From assembly GCF_946151055.1 (NCBI RefSeq), contig NZ_CAMGYZ010000015.1, forward strand, positions 1 through 64,000: a DNA stretch of 64,000 nt. Reading direction: 5' to 3'. The position numbers were made by a program, and so were the translations under genes. This DNA comes from Bacillus sp. Marseille-Q3570. GTDB taxonomy: Bacteria; Bacillota; Bacilli; Bacillales; Fictibacillaceae. The notes beneath the pieces are model-generated. The model saw only the letters and a program-made list of their open reading frames with translations. It was not told where the DNA came from and did not search any database. Below, piece after piece: positions 43,791 to 52,160 of this stretch. How positions within the stretch are numbered: the first letter of the stretch is position 1; each line of letters begins with the position of its first letter.

Positions 43791-45152
43791 ATGTACGAGA
43801 CACATACAAAGAAACAGAAGCTTAAACAATTTTTATACATTCTTTTTCCCATTTTAATCACCCAGGTCGGGTTGTTAGCGATGAATTTCTTCGATACGTT
43901 GATGAGCGGACAAGCAGGTGCAGAGGACTTAGCCGGTGTTGCGATCGGCTCAAGCATTTGGGTTCCTGTTTTTACGGGATTAAGCGGCATTCTTATGGCT
44001 CTGACCCCTATCGTGTCACAGCTGATCGGGGGAACTCGAAAAGATAAAGTGCCCTTTTCAGTCATTCAAACAATCTATCTAGCTATATTTCTCTCACTTG
44101 CAATAGTGGTTATAGGCATGTTCGTTTTGACGCCAATCCTTAACGCGATGGATCTTACCGCCAAAGTGAGCCATATTGCCTTCCATTATCTGATCGGTTT
44201 ATCTTTTGGAATCCTCCCATTGTTCGTCTACACAGGGATAAGGAGTTTCATTGATGCATTAGGAGAAACGAGAACGACGATGTTCATCACTCTGCTCTCC
44301 CTTCCTATCAATATCTTATTCAACTATCTTCTTATATTCGGGAAACTTGGATTTCCAAAGCTGGGAGGGATCGGAGCAGGATATGCATCTGCTATCACCT
44401 ATTGGTTCATCATGTTCGTTGCCATCATCGTTGTGCATAAAAATCCGCCATTCACCATCTATAGAATTTTTCGGAACTGGTACCCAGTTTCTCTTAACGC
44501 ATGGAAAGAAGTATTGAAAATCGGAGTACCGATCGGCCTTGCCATCTTTTTTGAAGTGAGTATTTTTGCGGCTGTAACTCTACTCATGAGTCGGTTCGAT
44601 ACGATCACCATTGCAGCACATCAGGCAGCCATCAATTTTGCTTCTTTACTTTATATGGGACCGCTGAGCGTCTCTATGACACTGACGATCGCTGTTGGAT
44701 TTGAAGTCGGTGCAAAACGTTTAAAAGATGCAAAAGAGTACAGCATTCTAGGCATCGGCATTGCGCTCTTTTTGGCATGTGTTTCAGCTGTATTTCTATG
44801 GTTATTCAATGAACAGGTAGCAGGTCTGTATACAAAAGAGGCTGCTGTGTTGAAATTGATTTCGCATTTCTTGATTTATGCTATATTCTTTCAGCTGTCA
44901 GATGCGATAGCTGCTCCGATCCAGGGTGCACTGCGAGGTTATAAGGATGTCAATATGACTCTGGTGATGGCGCTTATTTCATATTGGGTCGTAGGGTTGC
45001 CCTTAGGATATATTCTTGCAAATCACACGACTTTCGGACCTTTTGGATATTGGATCGGCTTAAGTTCAGGATTGACTTCTGGAGCGATAACCTTATATTT
45101 GCGTCTGAGGTATCTACAGCGGCGATATGCAGCCTCCTTAAATTCCGGATGA
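43791..45152 (+). CDS. MATE family efflux transporter
   Basis: A 453-residue transporter with 12 helices. The MATE repeats are visible: FPILITQVGLLAMNFFDTLM in the first half and GVPIGLAIFFEVSIFAAVT in the second. Typical blocks include GQAGAEDLAGVAIGSSIWVP and AHQAAINFASLLYMGPLS. Cation-coupled export of drugs or metabolites such as DNA gyrase inhibitors is the family role; specificity is not known. CAGGAG lies before the ATG. The small YjfB-like gene follows by 51 bp and may be cotranscribed. Confidence 0.86.
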   Translation: MYETHTKKQKLKQFLYILFPILITQVGLLAMNFFDTLMSGQAGAEDLAGVAIGSSIWVPVFTGLSGILMALTPIVSQLIGGTRKDKVPFSVIQTIYLAIFLSLAIVVIGMFVLTPILNAMDLTAKVSHIAFHYLIGLSFGILPLFVYTGIRSFIDALGETRTTMFITLLSLPINILFNYLLIFGKLGFPKLGGIGAGYASAITYWFIMFVAIIVVHKNPPFTIYRIFRNWYPVSLNAWKEVLKIGVPIGLAIFFEVSIFAAVTLLMSRFDTITIAAHQAAINFASLLYMGPLSVSMTLTIAVGFEVGAKRLKDAKEYSILGIGIALFLACVSAVFLWLFNEQVAGLYTKEAAVLKLISHFLIYAIFFQLSDAIAAPIQGALRGYKDVNMTLVMALISYWVVGLPLGYILANHTTFGPFGYWIGLSSGLTSGAITLYLRLRYLQRRYAASLNSG

Positions 45153-45203
45153 AAATACCGATAATAGGATTAAGCTGAAAGCGCAGGAGGTGGAAAATCA
45201 CTA

Positions 45204-45395
45204 ATGGAATTATCTTCATTCATGGCAAACGATCTTCAACAATTAAGGCATACGTTGAATATGAATTTGTTGGATGGGAATTTAGCAACTCAAGCGGCAC
45301 AGAGTACAGTGATGTTGAAGGATTTTGAAGAAGCACAACAAGCCGTTCAAGCCCAACATCCTACGTCGGGACATACGATTGATTTGAAAGGCTGA
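45204..45395 (+). CDS. YjfB family protein, 63 aa
   Basis: MELSSFMANDLQQLRHTLNM, then LLDGNLATQAAQSTVMLKDF and a polar tail HPTSGHTIDLKG. This matches the YjfB family (PF14070), small proteins sometimes called putative motility proteins. GGAGGTGG lies ten bases before the ATG. One amphipathic helical hairpin, no membrane segment. It follows the MATE gene in the same direction; no motility genes are nearby, so the name should not be taken as a function. Confidence 0.78.
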   Translation: MELSSFMANDLQQLRHTLNMNLLDGNLATQAAQSTVMLKDFEEAQQAVQAQHPTSGHTIDLKG

Positions 45396-45421
45396 AGAGA
45401 GTCTGGATTTGCAAAAAAGAA

Positions 45422-45471
45422 GCGGAGTCGACCAACTAGAAATGGTACGAATCCTAGGGGGTCTTCTCCGC
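45422..45471 (+). terminator. Hairpin behind the YjfB gene
   Basis: GCGGAGTCGACC (45422-45433) pairs with GGTCTTCTCCGC (45460-45471), about ten base pairs with a bulge. No T run follows, so it may be a weak terminator or a processing site. Confidence 0.55.
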
Positions 45472-45519
45472 AATTTCATGAATTATATTCCAAAAATTTC
45501 GCATGTCATTCTAATTGAG

Positions 45520-45849
45520 CTAAAATAATCGTATCCTGCAGCTCTCTGCTACTTCATAACAAAGGTCTGCGCATTTTTGGGTTTGGGTCGAATCACTTGA
45601 AGTGCATTCATTTCCGCAAGATTCACAAATCAACTCACAAAGCTGGCAGATTTCCTTAGCAAACGGTGTTTCCCTTTGTAGAGCAGTGATTGTATATGAA
45701 CAAATATCATAGCATTCCAACATAAGCTTTTCACAATCATTGGAAGCCTGTAATGGCGATTTGATATTGTGTTCTTCCAGCCAATCCGCACACATGTCTT
45801 TACACGAAATGCATAGTTCTATGATGTTCTTATCTCTTTCTATAGCCAT
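45520..45849 (-). CDS. Cysteine-rich four-helix bundle protein (DUF326-like), second copy
   Basis: A 109-residue protein with 14 cysteines in CxxC/CxxxC spacing: LCISCKDMCADW, DCEKLMLECYDIC, ICQLCELICESCGNEC, KCADLCYEVAESC. It has the same four-helix layout as the protein at 21091-21414 but fewer cysteines and a longer polar linker (SSDSTQTQK). GGAGGCG precedes the ATG. Copper or other soft-metal buffering is the likely role by family. It stands alone. Confidence 0.78.
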   Translation of the reverse strand: MAIERDKNIIELCISCKDMCADWLEEHNIKSPLQASNDCEKLMLECYDICSYTITALQRETPFAKEICQLCELICESCGNECTSSDSTQTQKCADLCYEVAESCRIRLF

Positions 45850-45930
45850 TTTCTACGCCTCCATCAGTATGTTAATATACTTTATCCGTTATGAGGCGAT
45901 GATAAACGTATTCTGGCCATTATACATGCA

Positions 45931-46440
45931 TCAAACGACGATTTCGTGAAGTTTCTCATAAATCCGGATAATATCTATTATTTTCATTCTGACAAGGCCG
46001 CTTGATGATGGGGCGACAAATTCTTTCATACCTGAAATGACAGGTTCTTTCTGCAATCCCCACTCTACTTTTCGTCTTCCGCTATATTGATTATATACAC
46101 CTTTTCCAACAAAACAGACCACCTGTGGTTGGTATCTCTTTAGTTTCTTCCTCAACAATACTTTACCGTCCTTATATTCCGCTTTTGTGATTTCAGCAGC
46201 TTCTTTTGTCGGTCGTTCAACGATGTTGGTGAACCCATAACCAAACTTTGTCAGCAGCAGCCTGTCTTCTCTTGGATCATAAACCCGGTCTGTCAACCCA
46301 GATTGATGGAGGATGTTCCAGAAACGATTCCTGGGATTTGCGTAATGATGACCCGTCTCGCCAGAACGGATACTAGGATTGAAGCCTACGAATACGATTT
46401 TCAGATTATCATCAAGTAAATCTGGAATCGGTTCAAGCAT
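45931..46440 (-). CDS. mug: Mismatch-specific uracil/thymine-DNA glycosylase
   Basis: A 169-residue member of the UDG superfamily (Mug/TDG branch). Motif 1 is FVGFNPSIRSGETGHHYANP (about 17-36), the NPSxRSG pattern of Mug; the RNRFWNIL segment follows. Motif 2, which in Mug is NPSGLSR-like, appears as APSSSGLV near the C-terminus. It removes uracil or ethenocytosine opposite G. Its ATG shares one base with the stop of the DUF502 gene (TAATG), so the two are translationally coupled. GGAGG lies inside the upstream coding end. Confidence 0.83.
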   Translation of the reverse strand: MLEPIPDLLDDNLKIVFVGFNPSIRSGETGHHYANPRNRFWNILHQSGLTDRVYDPREDRLLLTKFGYGFTNIVERPTKEAAEITKAEYKDGKVLLRKKLKRYQPQVVCFVGKGVYNQYSGRRKVEWGLQKEPVISGMKEFVAPSSSGLVRMKIIDIIRIYEKLHEIVV

Positions 46441-47045
46441 TACATTCCTCCTTGTTTATCCTGTGTTTCTTTTTTCCGAACAGTCATACCACCGGAAAGA
46501 ACGAATTTCATTGCTTCTTCTGGTTTCATATCCAATATTTGAACATCTGATTTTGGTATGAGAAATGTCATTCCTGCTACCTGGAATGTTTGAGGAATGT
46601 AAACAGCGATATGGTCAACCAGTGGGTCAGCGATTTCATCGATATCCTCGGAAGTTACGAAACCAATGGATTTCATATTCGTACCGGGAATATGAACTAG
46701 AGCAACCTTCGAAAACGACTTCTTCTCCCCCAGGAAAGATTGGATTGTATCTTTAATGACACTATATAAGCTTTTCACAATCGGGATACGATCAAGGAGC
46801 ATATCCAATAGCTCTACAATTTTTCCGCTTAAATATTGTCTTGATAACCAACCTAGAAGAGTAATTAAAACGATGGATGCGAGTAAACCAAGTCCTGGTA
46901 CATAATCTTCCTTCAAAATGCTCCTGAACGTATTTCCAAGAATGTTGTCCAAGAATTCAAATACTTTTATGACCACATAAATGACCAGGATGATCGGTAA
47001 GACGGTCACGACGCCGTTCAAGAAATTTTTAGCCAAAGCCTTCAT
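46440..47045 (-). CDS. DUF502 family membrane protein
   Basis: A 201-residue protein. It begins MKALAKNFLNGVVTVLPIIL (first helix), a second helix GLGLLASIVLITLLGWLSRQ follows, then a cytoplasmic C-terminal domain with RIPIVKSLYSVIKDTIQSF, VALVHIPGTNMKSIGFVT and VYIPQTFQVAGMTFLIP, all typical of DUF502. Function unknown; a role in membrane protein or channel handling has been suggested for some relatives. GGAGGTTGAC lies directly before the ATG at 47045; an in-frame TTG at 47057 lies in that site. First gene before mug. Confidence 0.82.
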   Translation of the reverse strand: MKALAKNFLNGVVTVLPIILVIYVVIKVFEFLDNILGNTFRSILKEDYVPGLGLLASIVLITLLGWLSRQYLSGKIVELLDMLLDRIPIVKSLYSVIKDTIQSFLGEKKSFSKVALVHIPGTNMKSIGFVTSEDIDEIADPLVDHIAVYIPQTFQVAGMTFLIPKSDVQILDMKPEEAMKFVLSGGMTVRKKETQDKQGGM

Positions 47046-47186
47046 GTCAACCTCCAATTGATATACTCTTTCGTTGTAGATGGACTTTTATATTGATATA
47101 TTTGTTTTACGCGAAACTCACTTCGGGTGCGAAATTTCACTTGATCATTTTTACTATACCAACCATCAATAATAGCACTAGAGAAA

Positions 47187-47233
47187 AAGAGTGACCTCAA
47201 AGGATTTGATCACCCTCCAGGTCACCCCGCTCT
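47187..47233 (-). terminator. Terminator of the ABC-exporter/TetR operon
   Basis: GTGACCT (47191-47197) and AGGTCAC (47219-47225), extended by GAG/CTC pairs, form a stem with T residues on the minus strand, 19 bp behind the TetR stop. Confidence 0.75.
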
Positions 47234-47251
47234 ATTTACCTCAACATTATA

Positions 47252-47899
47252 TCATGTTCGTTCATAAACCCCATATTTCAAGATATCAATATATTGCTCC
47301 AGCCGATTAAGCAGAGGATTGAAATCTTCAAGCAGATCTGCTTCTTTCCCTTTATATTGCTGCAAAAGCCCCCGATTGAGTTGATCCATGACATTCATAA
47401 CAAATTCTATTACAAACTCTTTCGTCAAACCAGTTCGTATTTGATCTTCATGCAAATAATCGAAAAGTTGGTTTGAGTTGAATTGCATGATTTGTTTGTA
47501 CAGCTTTTCATATAAATCAGTGATGTCTTTTTCTAATTCCTTTGGTGTATTGAAAAATCCATTGATCAAAATAAGGTATTCATTCGGATGTTTTGAAAAG
47601 AAGTTCATTTTCAAGATAGCGACTGTTTTGATTCGTTCAAAAAAATCTGTTTCAGTCTCATCGTCTAAATGATCAAATACTTGATCGGACACGAGCCGTG
47701 CAGAGCGTTCCAACAGGAACAGATACAACGTCTTCTTGTTTTTGAAATAATGGAACAATAATCCTTTAGAGATTTCTGCCCGCTCGATGATTTTATTTGT
47801 GGAGGTATTTTCAAAACCGTTTTCAGCAAACTCTTCCATACAGGCATTTATGATCTGCTGTTTCTTCTTTTCAGGCAATCTTTCAAAAGCTGGATTCAT
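47252..47899 (-). CDS. TetR family transcriptional repressor
   Basis: A 215-residue regulator. HTH: MNPAFERLPEKKKQQIINAC followed by TSTNKIIERAEISKGLLFHY, the TetR signature. The C-terminal ligand domain is helical with NFFSKHPNEYLILINGFFN. It is the third gene of an operon behind an ABC ATPase and permease. Two perfect TGACCA-type palindromes (49633-49648 and 49667-49682) in the operon promoter are likely its binding sites, giving autoregulation. AAGGGTGG lies before the ATG at 47899. The inducer would be the transported compound. Confidence 0.85.
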   Translation of the reverse strand: MNPAFERLPEKKKQQIINACMEEFAENGFENTSTNKIIERAEISKGLLFHYFKNKKTLYLFLLERSARLVSDQVFDHLDDETETDFFERIKTVAILKMNFFSKHPNEYLILINGFFNTPKELEKDITDLYEKLYKQIMQFNSNQLFDYLHEDQIRTGLTKEFVIEFVMNVMDQLNRGLLQQYKGKEADLLEDFNPLLNRLEQYIDILKYGVYERT

Positions 47900-47915
47900 G
47901 AACGACTTACCACCC

Positions 47916-48713
47916 TTAAACTGCAATATCTTTTTTTCTGTAATATAAATACGATGCTATCGTACAAATCAATATAATACCTGCCATGATCAAAATATAC
48001 AAACCATCGAGTGTTTCATTCTTGATGATATCTGCGGGATCCACATATTCAAATGGGCTGAAGTACTTCAATACTTCCAATTGATCAGATACACTCGAGA
48101 TCACCTGTAGGAAGTAGGTGATGAATACCAATCCAACCGTTACTGATAGGATCTGCCGCCCCTTTTTCAATACGGTTGACAGTAAAAACGCTATTGATGC
48201 AAACGTGAAATGTAACAGGATCGGTGCGACTGACAAAAGCAGGAATGGTACAAATTCAAATGATCCATCATCTACAATGATGAATGCAGCAAAGTTGAAC
48301 AATGAAACGAAAACATTGAAAAGAATGATATTAACAACCACAATGAACAATTTTTGAGTGAGCATTTCTGATCTTGTTATCGGTTTTGATAACAAGAATT
48401 CGATCGTTTTCTCGCCCTCTTCTTTTGCCACCATATTCCCTGCTAATAGAACTACATAAATGCTCCCGATCAATGTATTCAACATATAACCTTCAATTGC
48501 GTAGAAACCAAGCACTGTTCCTAGACTGACCTGGTCCATATTGAAAGCTTTTTTGATCCCTTCAGGGTATGCGGACATCAATGCTTCCAAGTTTTCTTGT
48601 TGTTTTGCGAAGTCAGGAAAGATCTGCATCATCAGGAATACCAACCCACCGAGAATGACTGACCAGATTAACAAGCCGCGGAAATTCCATTTGAATTCCT
48701 GTTTGAAGATCAT
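47916..48713 (-). CDS. ABC-2 type permease
   Basis: A 265-residue membrane protein with six helices. N-terminal FKQEFKWNFRGLLIWSVILG, the coupling loop MVAKEEGEKTIEFLLSKPIT (about 91-110) and a C-terminal helix LYILIMAGIILICTIASYL followed by a YRKKD tail. It overlaps the ATPase stop by 4 bp (ATGA), so translation is coupled. By sequence it belongs to the drug-exporter group (Ycf/YhaP-like). Confidence 0.85.
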   Translation of the reverse strand: MIFKQEFKWNFRGLLIWSVILGGLVFLMMQIFPDFAKQQENLEALMSAYPEGIKKAFNMDQVSLGTVLGFYAIEGYMLNTLIGSIYVVLLAGNMVAKEEGEKTIEFLLSKPITRSEMLTQKLFIVVVNIILFNVFVSLFNFAAFIIVDDGSFEFVPFLLLSVAPILLHFTFASIAFLLSTVLKKGRQILSVTVGLVFITYFLQVISSVSDQLEVLKYFSPFEYVDPADIIKNETLDGLYILIMAGIILICTIASYLYYRKKDIAV

Positions 48714-49612
48714 TTGTCTGTCCCCCCATTCGGTTCTGTCTCATAGAAATGCATGAAGATTTCATCAAGGGATGGTTCCTCGATTACTACATCCCGATAG
48801 GATTCTTGGGTCAAAGCATGTATGAGTTTATGGATATCCCCACGGAACAGGATGTTTAATGTATGGCCGATCTGTTCTTGTTGGATGATTCCATCAAGCC
48901 CAAGGTCGACTTCCTGACCTTCCTCCATTAGAATCGTGACTGTTTTGAACTGGTTTTTTGTTAAATTTTCAATCGTATCATTTGCAATCAATCTTCCTTC
49001 TTTGATGATTGCAACACGATCACACATCTTTTGTACTTCACTTAAAATGTGTGAAGAGAAGAAAATCGTTACACCCTTCTTCTTTTCTTCAAGTAAAAGA
49101 TCGAAGAAAGTATGCTGCATCAACGGGTCAAGACCACCAGTCGGTTCATCCATGATCAAGATCCGAGGTTCATGCAACAAGGCTTGAACGATCCCGACCT
49201 TTTTCCGATTACCAAATGAAAGATCTTCAAATCGTTTGTTCAAATCCAATTCCAAACGCTCGGAAAGTTCTTGGACTCTCTTTTTTGCAGTTGGTTTTCT
49301 GTAAAAACTCGCTGAATAATTCAGCAATTCTTTCACCTTCATATTTTCATAATAATGGACTTCAGAAGGTAGATAGCCTACCTCTTGTTTGATTTCTTTT
49401 GATTCAGTGATGATATCTTTACCGAAAATTTTAGCAGAACCGTTTGTAGGATAGATGAAATTGAGCAGTGTTCGAATCGTGGTACTTTTCCCTGCCCCAT
49501 TCGGTCCTATGAAACCATACACTTCCCCTTCTTCAACAGAAAATGTAAGATCGGAAACTGCCTGATGTTTACCGTAATATTTCGTGAGGTTGATCATTTC
49601 TATCGCTTTCAT
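48710..49612 (-). CDS. ABC transporter ATP-binding protein, TetR-regulated exporter
   Basis: A 300-residue ATPase: Walker A GPNGAGKST, signature LSFGNRKKVGIVQ, Walker B ILIMDEPTGGLDP, switch histidine FFSSHILSEV. The C-terminal 80 residues form the exporter-specific extension. GGGGGG and the ATG at 49612 are at good spacing; the frame to 49648 starts in the operator. First gene of the operon ATPase-permease-TetR. Export of a toxic small molecule is likely. Confidence 0.88.
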   Translation of the reverse strand: MKAIEMINLTKYYGKHQAVSDLTFSVEEGEVYGFIGPNGAGKSTTIRTLLNFIYPTNGSAKIFGKDIITESKEIKQEVGYLPSEVHYYENMKVKELLNYSASFYRKPTAKKRVQELSERLELDLNKRFEDLSFGNRKKVGIVQALLHEPRILIMDEPTGGLDPLMQHTFFDLLLEEKKKGVTIFFSSHILSEVQKMCDRVAIIKEGRLIANDTIENLTKNQFKTVTILMEEGQEVDLGLDGIIQQEQIGHTLNILFRGDIHKLIHALTQESYRDVVIEEPSLDEIFMHFYETEPNGGTDK

Positions 49613-49632
49613 CACTAGCCCCCCTTTGGTGA

Positions 49633-49682
49633 TTGACCACCTAGTCAAAATCCATTTTACTCCATTTTGACCAAGTGGTCAA
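49633..49682. promoter_or_regulatory. Two matching TetR operator candidates
   Basis: TTGACCACCTAGTCAA (49633-49648) and TTGACCAAGTGGTCAA (49667-49682) are two 16-bp palindromes 34 bp apart, centre to centre. The second is perfect; the first has one mismatched pair. They also form a larger inverted pair. They lie directly upstream of the ABC operon that encodes the TetR protein. Confidence 0.75.
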
Positions 49683-49730
49683 TCAGTTTCAAAAAAATAA
49701 ACCTGGGGACTTGATGTTACACACTAGATA

Positions 49731-50165
49731 ATTAAAGGCTGTTTTCGCAAACTTTGTTGCTCTTGCACTTAAAGAAAGTAAAAAATACTTTCTTCAGTAT
49801 AAGGGCAACTAAGGCTCGATCTATAAAAGGCTTGGTCTCGCCAAGTTTTCTTTAAAAGTCGTTGATTTCCTCTCCAGGATGCTCGCTTTCCGCGGGGTGT
49901 ATGGTGAGCCCACTCGTCGCCTTGCTACCTCAGGAGTCTCCTTTTCAAGGAGGCATTTGTGCTCCTGCGTCTACAAGAAAGTCTTGTCGAAGCGAGCTTC
50001 CTTGTCGCATACCTTGAGAGGAGATTATTCAGGAACGCTGATCCCGCAGGACAAGGAAAGCTTCAGCAGCGTTACATCGCACGAAGAAAATGCGATTTTC
50101 ATTTTCGAGGAGTCTCGCACCTTGCTCTCCAATCCACTTGCACAGGGTGATTTTTTTACAATAAC
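49731..50165 (+). repeat. Full copy of the dispersed repeat family (type A 3' half)
   Basis: Starts AATTAAAGGCTGTTTTCGCA, continues with the AAATACTTTCTTCAGTATAA and GGCTTGGTCTCGCCAAG blocks and TGCTCGCTTTCCGCGGGG. Its 3' half (CTCAGGAGTCTCCTTTTCAA, then GTGCTCCTGCGTCTACAAG, CGAAGCGAGCTTCCTTGTCG) matches the copy at 62160-62440 inverted. Several GAGTCTCC- and ACAAG-type inverted repeats would form hairpins. The ORFs across it are artefacts. Confidence 0.85.
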
Positions 50166-50202
50166 TCAAAAGCAACAATCTTTTAGAAAAGAGTCTAATT
50201 AA

Positions 50203-50232
50203 AAAAGGGACTGCCTATTCTGACAGTCTCCA
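50203..50232 (-). terminator. Terminator of the aldo-keto reductase operon
   Basis: GGACTGCC and its inverted partner around GACAGTCTCC give a short stem with T residues on the minus strand just behind the stop at 50237. Confidence 0.6.
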
Positions 50233-50236
50233 ACTT

Positions 50237-51067
50237 TTAAAAATCAAAATTATCCGGATCTGGTCCAAACCGTTCATTGCGATTCAATGCATCGATCTTG
50301 ATCATTTCTTCCTCCGTCAATTGGAAATCGTATAAATCAACGTTCGCATAGATCCTTTCTTCCCGGACGGATTTCGGAATCGTTATGATGCCATGCTGTA
50401 AATCCCAGCGAAGGATGACTTGTGCCGGTGATTTCCCATAGCGACGCCCTATTTTGATCAAATCAGGATGATCGAGCAATTTTCCATGCATCAACGGGGA
50501 CCATGCTTCAACTTGGATATCGTTCGCTTCACAGAACATCCGCACTTCTTCTTGTAATAATCGTGGATGAAACTCAATCTGGTTCACCATTGGTTTGATT
50601 TCTGAGTCCTTCATCAAGTCTTCTAAATGATGGACATTGAAATTACAAACTCCGATCGCTTTCGTACGACCTTCTTTATAGAGCTTTTCCATCGCTTTCC
50701 ACGTTTCCTTGTACAGCCCTTCAACTGGCCAGTGTATAAGATAAAGGTCTACATAGTCGAGTCCAAGTTTATCTAGACTTCTTTCAAAGGATGTCATCGT
50801 TCGGTCATAACCCTGTCCTTTATTCCAGACTTTAGTGGTGATGAATAGTTCGTCTCTAGGGATACCAGTTTCACGGATGGCTTTGCCTACTCCTTCCTCG
50901 TTGCGGTAGATGGCCGCTGTATCAATACTTCTGTAACCTGCTTCAAGTGTTGCTTTTACAGATTTGATGACTTCCTTCCCGTCTTCTATTTTATACACAC
51001 CGAAACCTAAGTAAGGCATTCTGACACCATTATGTAGTTGCGCTGTATCTTGTATGCTCTTAATCAA
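50237..51067 (-). CDS. Aldo/keto reductase
   Basis: A 276-residue NADPH reductase of the AKR superfamily. LHNGVRMPYLGFGVYKIEDG at the start, catalytic Asp-Tyr-Lys-His: GYRSIDTAAIYRNEEGVG (Asp, Tyr), FITTKVWN (Lys), DLYLIHWPVE (His). NADPH-binding end IPKSVREERI. It resembles B. subtilis YvgN/YtbE, which reduce glyoxal-type aldehydes. The TTG at 51067 is preferred, with AAGGAG eight bases upstream; the GTG at 51076 lies in that site. It follows a hydrolase gene by 26 bp, probably one operon. Confidence 0.86.
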   Translation of the reverse strand: MIKSIQDTAQLHNGVRMPYLGFGVYKIEDGKEVIKSVKATLEAGYRSIDTAAIYRNEEGVGKAIRETGIPRDELFITTKVWNKGQGYDRTMTSFERSLDKLGLDYVDLYLIHWPVEGLYKETWKAMEKLYKEGRTKAIGVCNFNVHHLEDLMKDSEIKPMVNQIEFHPRLLQEEVRMFCEANDIQVEAWSPLMHGKLLDHPDLIKIGRRYGKSPAQVILRWDLQHGIITIPKSVREERIYANVDLYDFQLTEEEMIKIDALNRNERFGPDPDNFDF

Positions 51068-51093
51068 TTTCTTCACTCCTTAGGTGCAATATT

Positions 51094-51960
51094 CTAGTCG
51101 TCCTTATTGACCGATTGAAATAACTCTGTAAGTTGCTCAGTCAATAGATTGAGAATCTGTTTATCTTTCACATATTGAAAATGGGAAGCAGGGTTCCAGC
51201 TCGTCAACAGATTACCAGTATTCACTTCTTTATCCTCCTGGATCACCAAACCATAAGCATTACTGATGGTTTTTAAAGGATAAGCGAGAATATCGTCACG
51301 ATCGTAAATATTCCACCAGCCACCCTCTCCATCTGGATAATGCTTGTAAAAGTCGCGGGAAGGAACTTTTATAGGTCGGTCAAAATCGGTGTAACGTAAA
51401 CTCCATAAAGCCAATGGTGATCCGAGAGAAATGAATCTTGCGAGTGTTTCCCCCTTTTCCAGTGGAGTAGCATTTTCCGTCCACTCCTCAATATACGCCA
51501 TTCGTTCTGAAGTCTTTTGTAAGTCATAAAAGAGATTACTGGTAATCACAGTCCCTAAACTGTGCCCGATGACAGTGAGGGGCGCATTTGATCCTGCTTT
51601 TTCACTCAGTTTGGTCAATGCCTTGAAATAGATTTCATGTACTTGTTCATAATTTTGAAATTGGTCGCTTGTCGGCTGATAAGCAATTGCATCACCTAAA
51701 AATTCAATCACGAATTTCCTTAATACGGAGAAATCGAGGCGACCACTTTTCTGGACGGCCTCCCATAAGTCCTTCTCCCTTTGATTGAATACCTCACCCC
51801 AATAAATTGGTTGGAAGATAAATTCGTCACCTGTGTATGTGCGCCCTTGATCGTCCATCCATTTCTCCAACTTATCTTGTAAATTATTGATGAGGATCTC
51901 AGCAAAATCCTCTTTTTGGATACCGGCCCCATGTATGACTGCTACTGCGATTGGTTGCAC
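51094..51960 (-). CDS. Lipase-like alpha/beta hydrolase
   Basis: A 288-residue alpha/beta hydrolase. N-terminal VAVIHGAGIQKEDFAEIL is the oxyanion strand; the nucleophile elbow is VIGHSLGTVI (serine near residue 139). FISLGSPLALWSLRY and the late SHFQYVKDK region hold the likely Asp and His. No signal peptide, so it acts inside the cell. Its role is unknown; it is encoded before the aldo/keto reductase in the same operon. Confidence 0.76.
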   Translation of the reverse strand: MQPIAVAVIHGAGIQKEDFAEILINNLQDKLEKWMDDQGRTYTGDEFIFQPIYWGEVFNQREKDLWEAVQKSGRLDFSVLRKFVIEFLGDAIAYQPTSDQFQNYEQVHEIYFKALTKLSEKAGSNAPLTVIGHSLGTVITSNLFYDLQKTSERMAYIEEWTENATPLEKGETLARFISLGSPLALWSLRYTDFDRPIKVPSRDFYKHYPDGEGGWWNIYDRDDILAYPLKTISNAYGLVIQEDKEVNTGNLLTSWNPASHFQYVKDKQILNLLTEQLTELFQSVNKDD

Positions 51961-52126
51961 GTTTCAAGTCCCCCTAATTGTATTTATTTAAGATGTGAGC
52001 ATGGAATTGATTGATTTTATATGGCCATTTTATGGTTTTCGTCATCGGTGTATGTTCCACCTTCTACATTTTTCACAAGTTCACCTATCGAATAGGTATG
52101 TAGAGCGGTTGTGATATGTAAATGAA

Positions 52127-52153
52127 TAGGACTGACCTTGTCTGGCAAGTCCT
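52127..52153 (-). terminator. Terminator behind the intracellular protease gene
   Basis: AGGACT and AAGTCCT form a small stem with inner TTG/CAA-like pairing, T-rich on the minus strand, 8 bp from the stop at 52161. Confidence 0.55.
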
Positions 52154-52160
52154 TATCGGT

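Noticed and set aside
49879-50202. 108-residue reading frame on the plus strand
   Set aside because: It lies wholly within the dispersed repeat; the same frame is found in the copy at 62105-62431.
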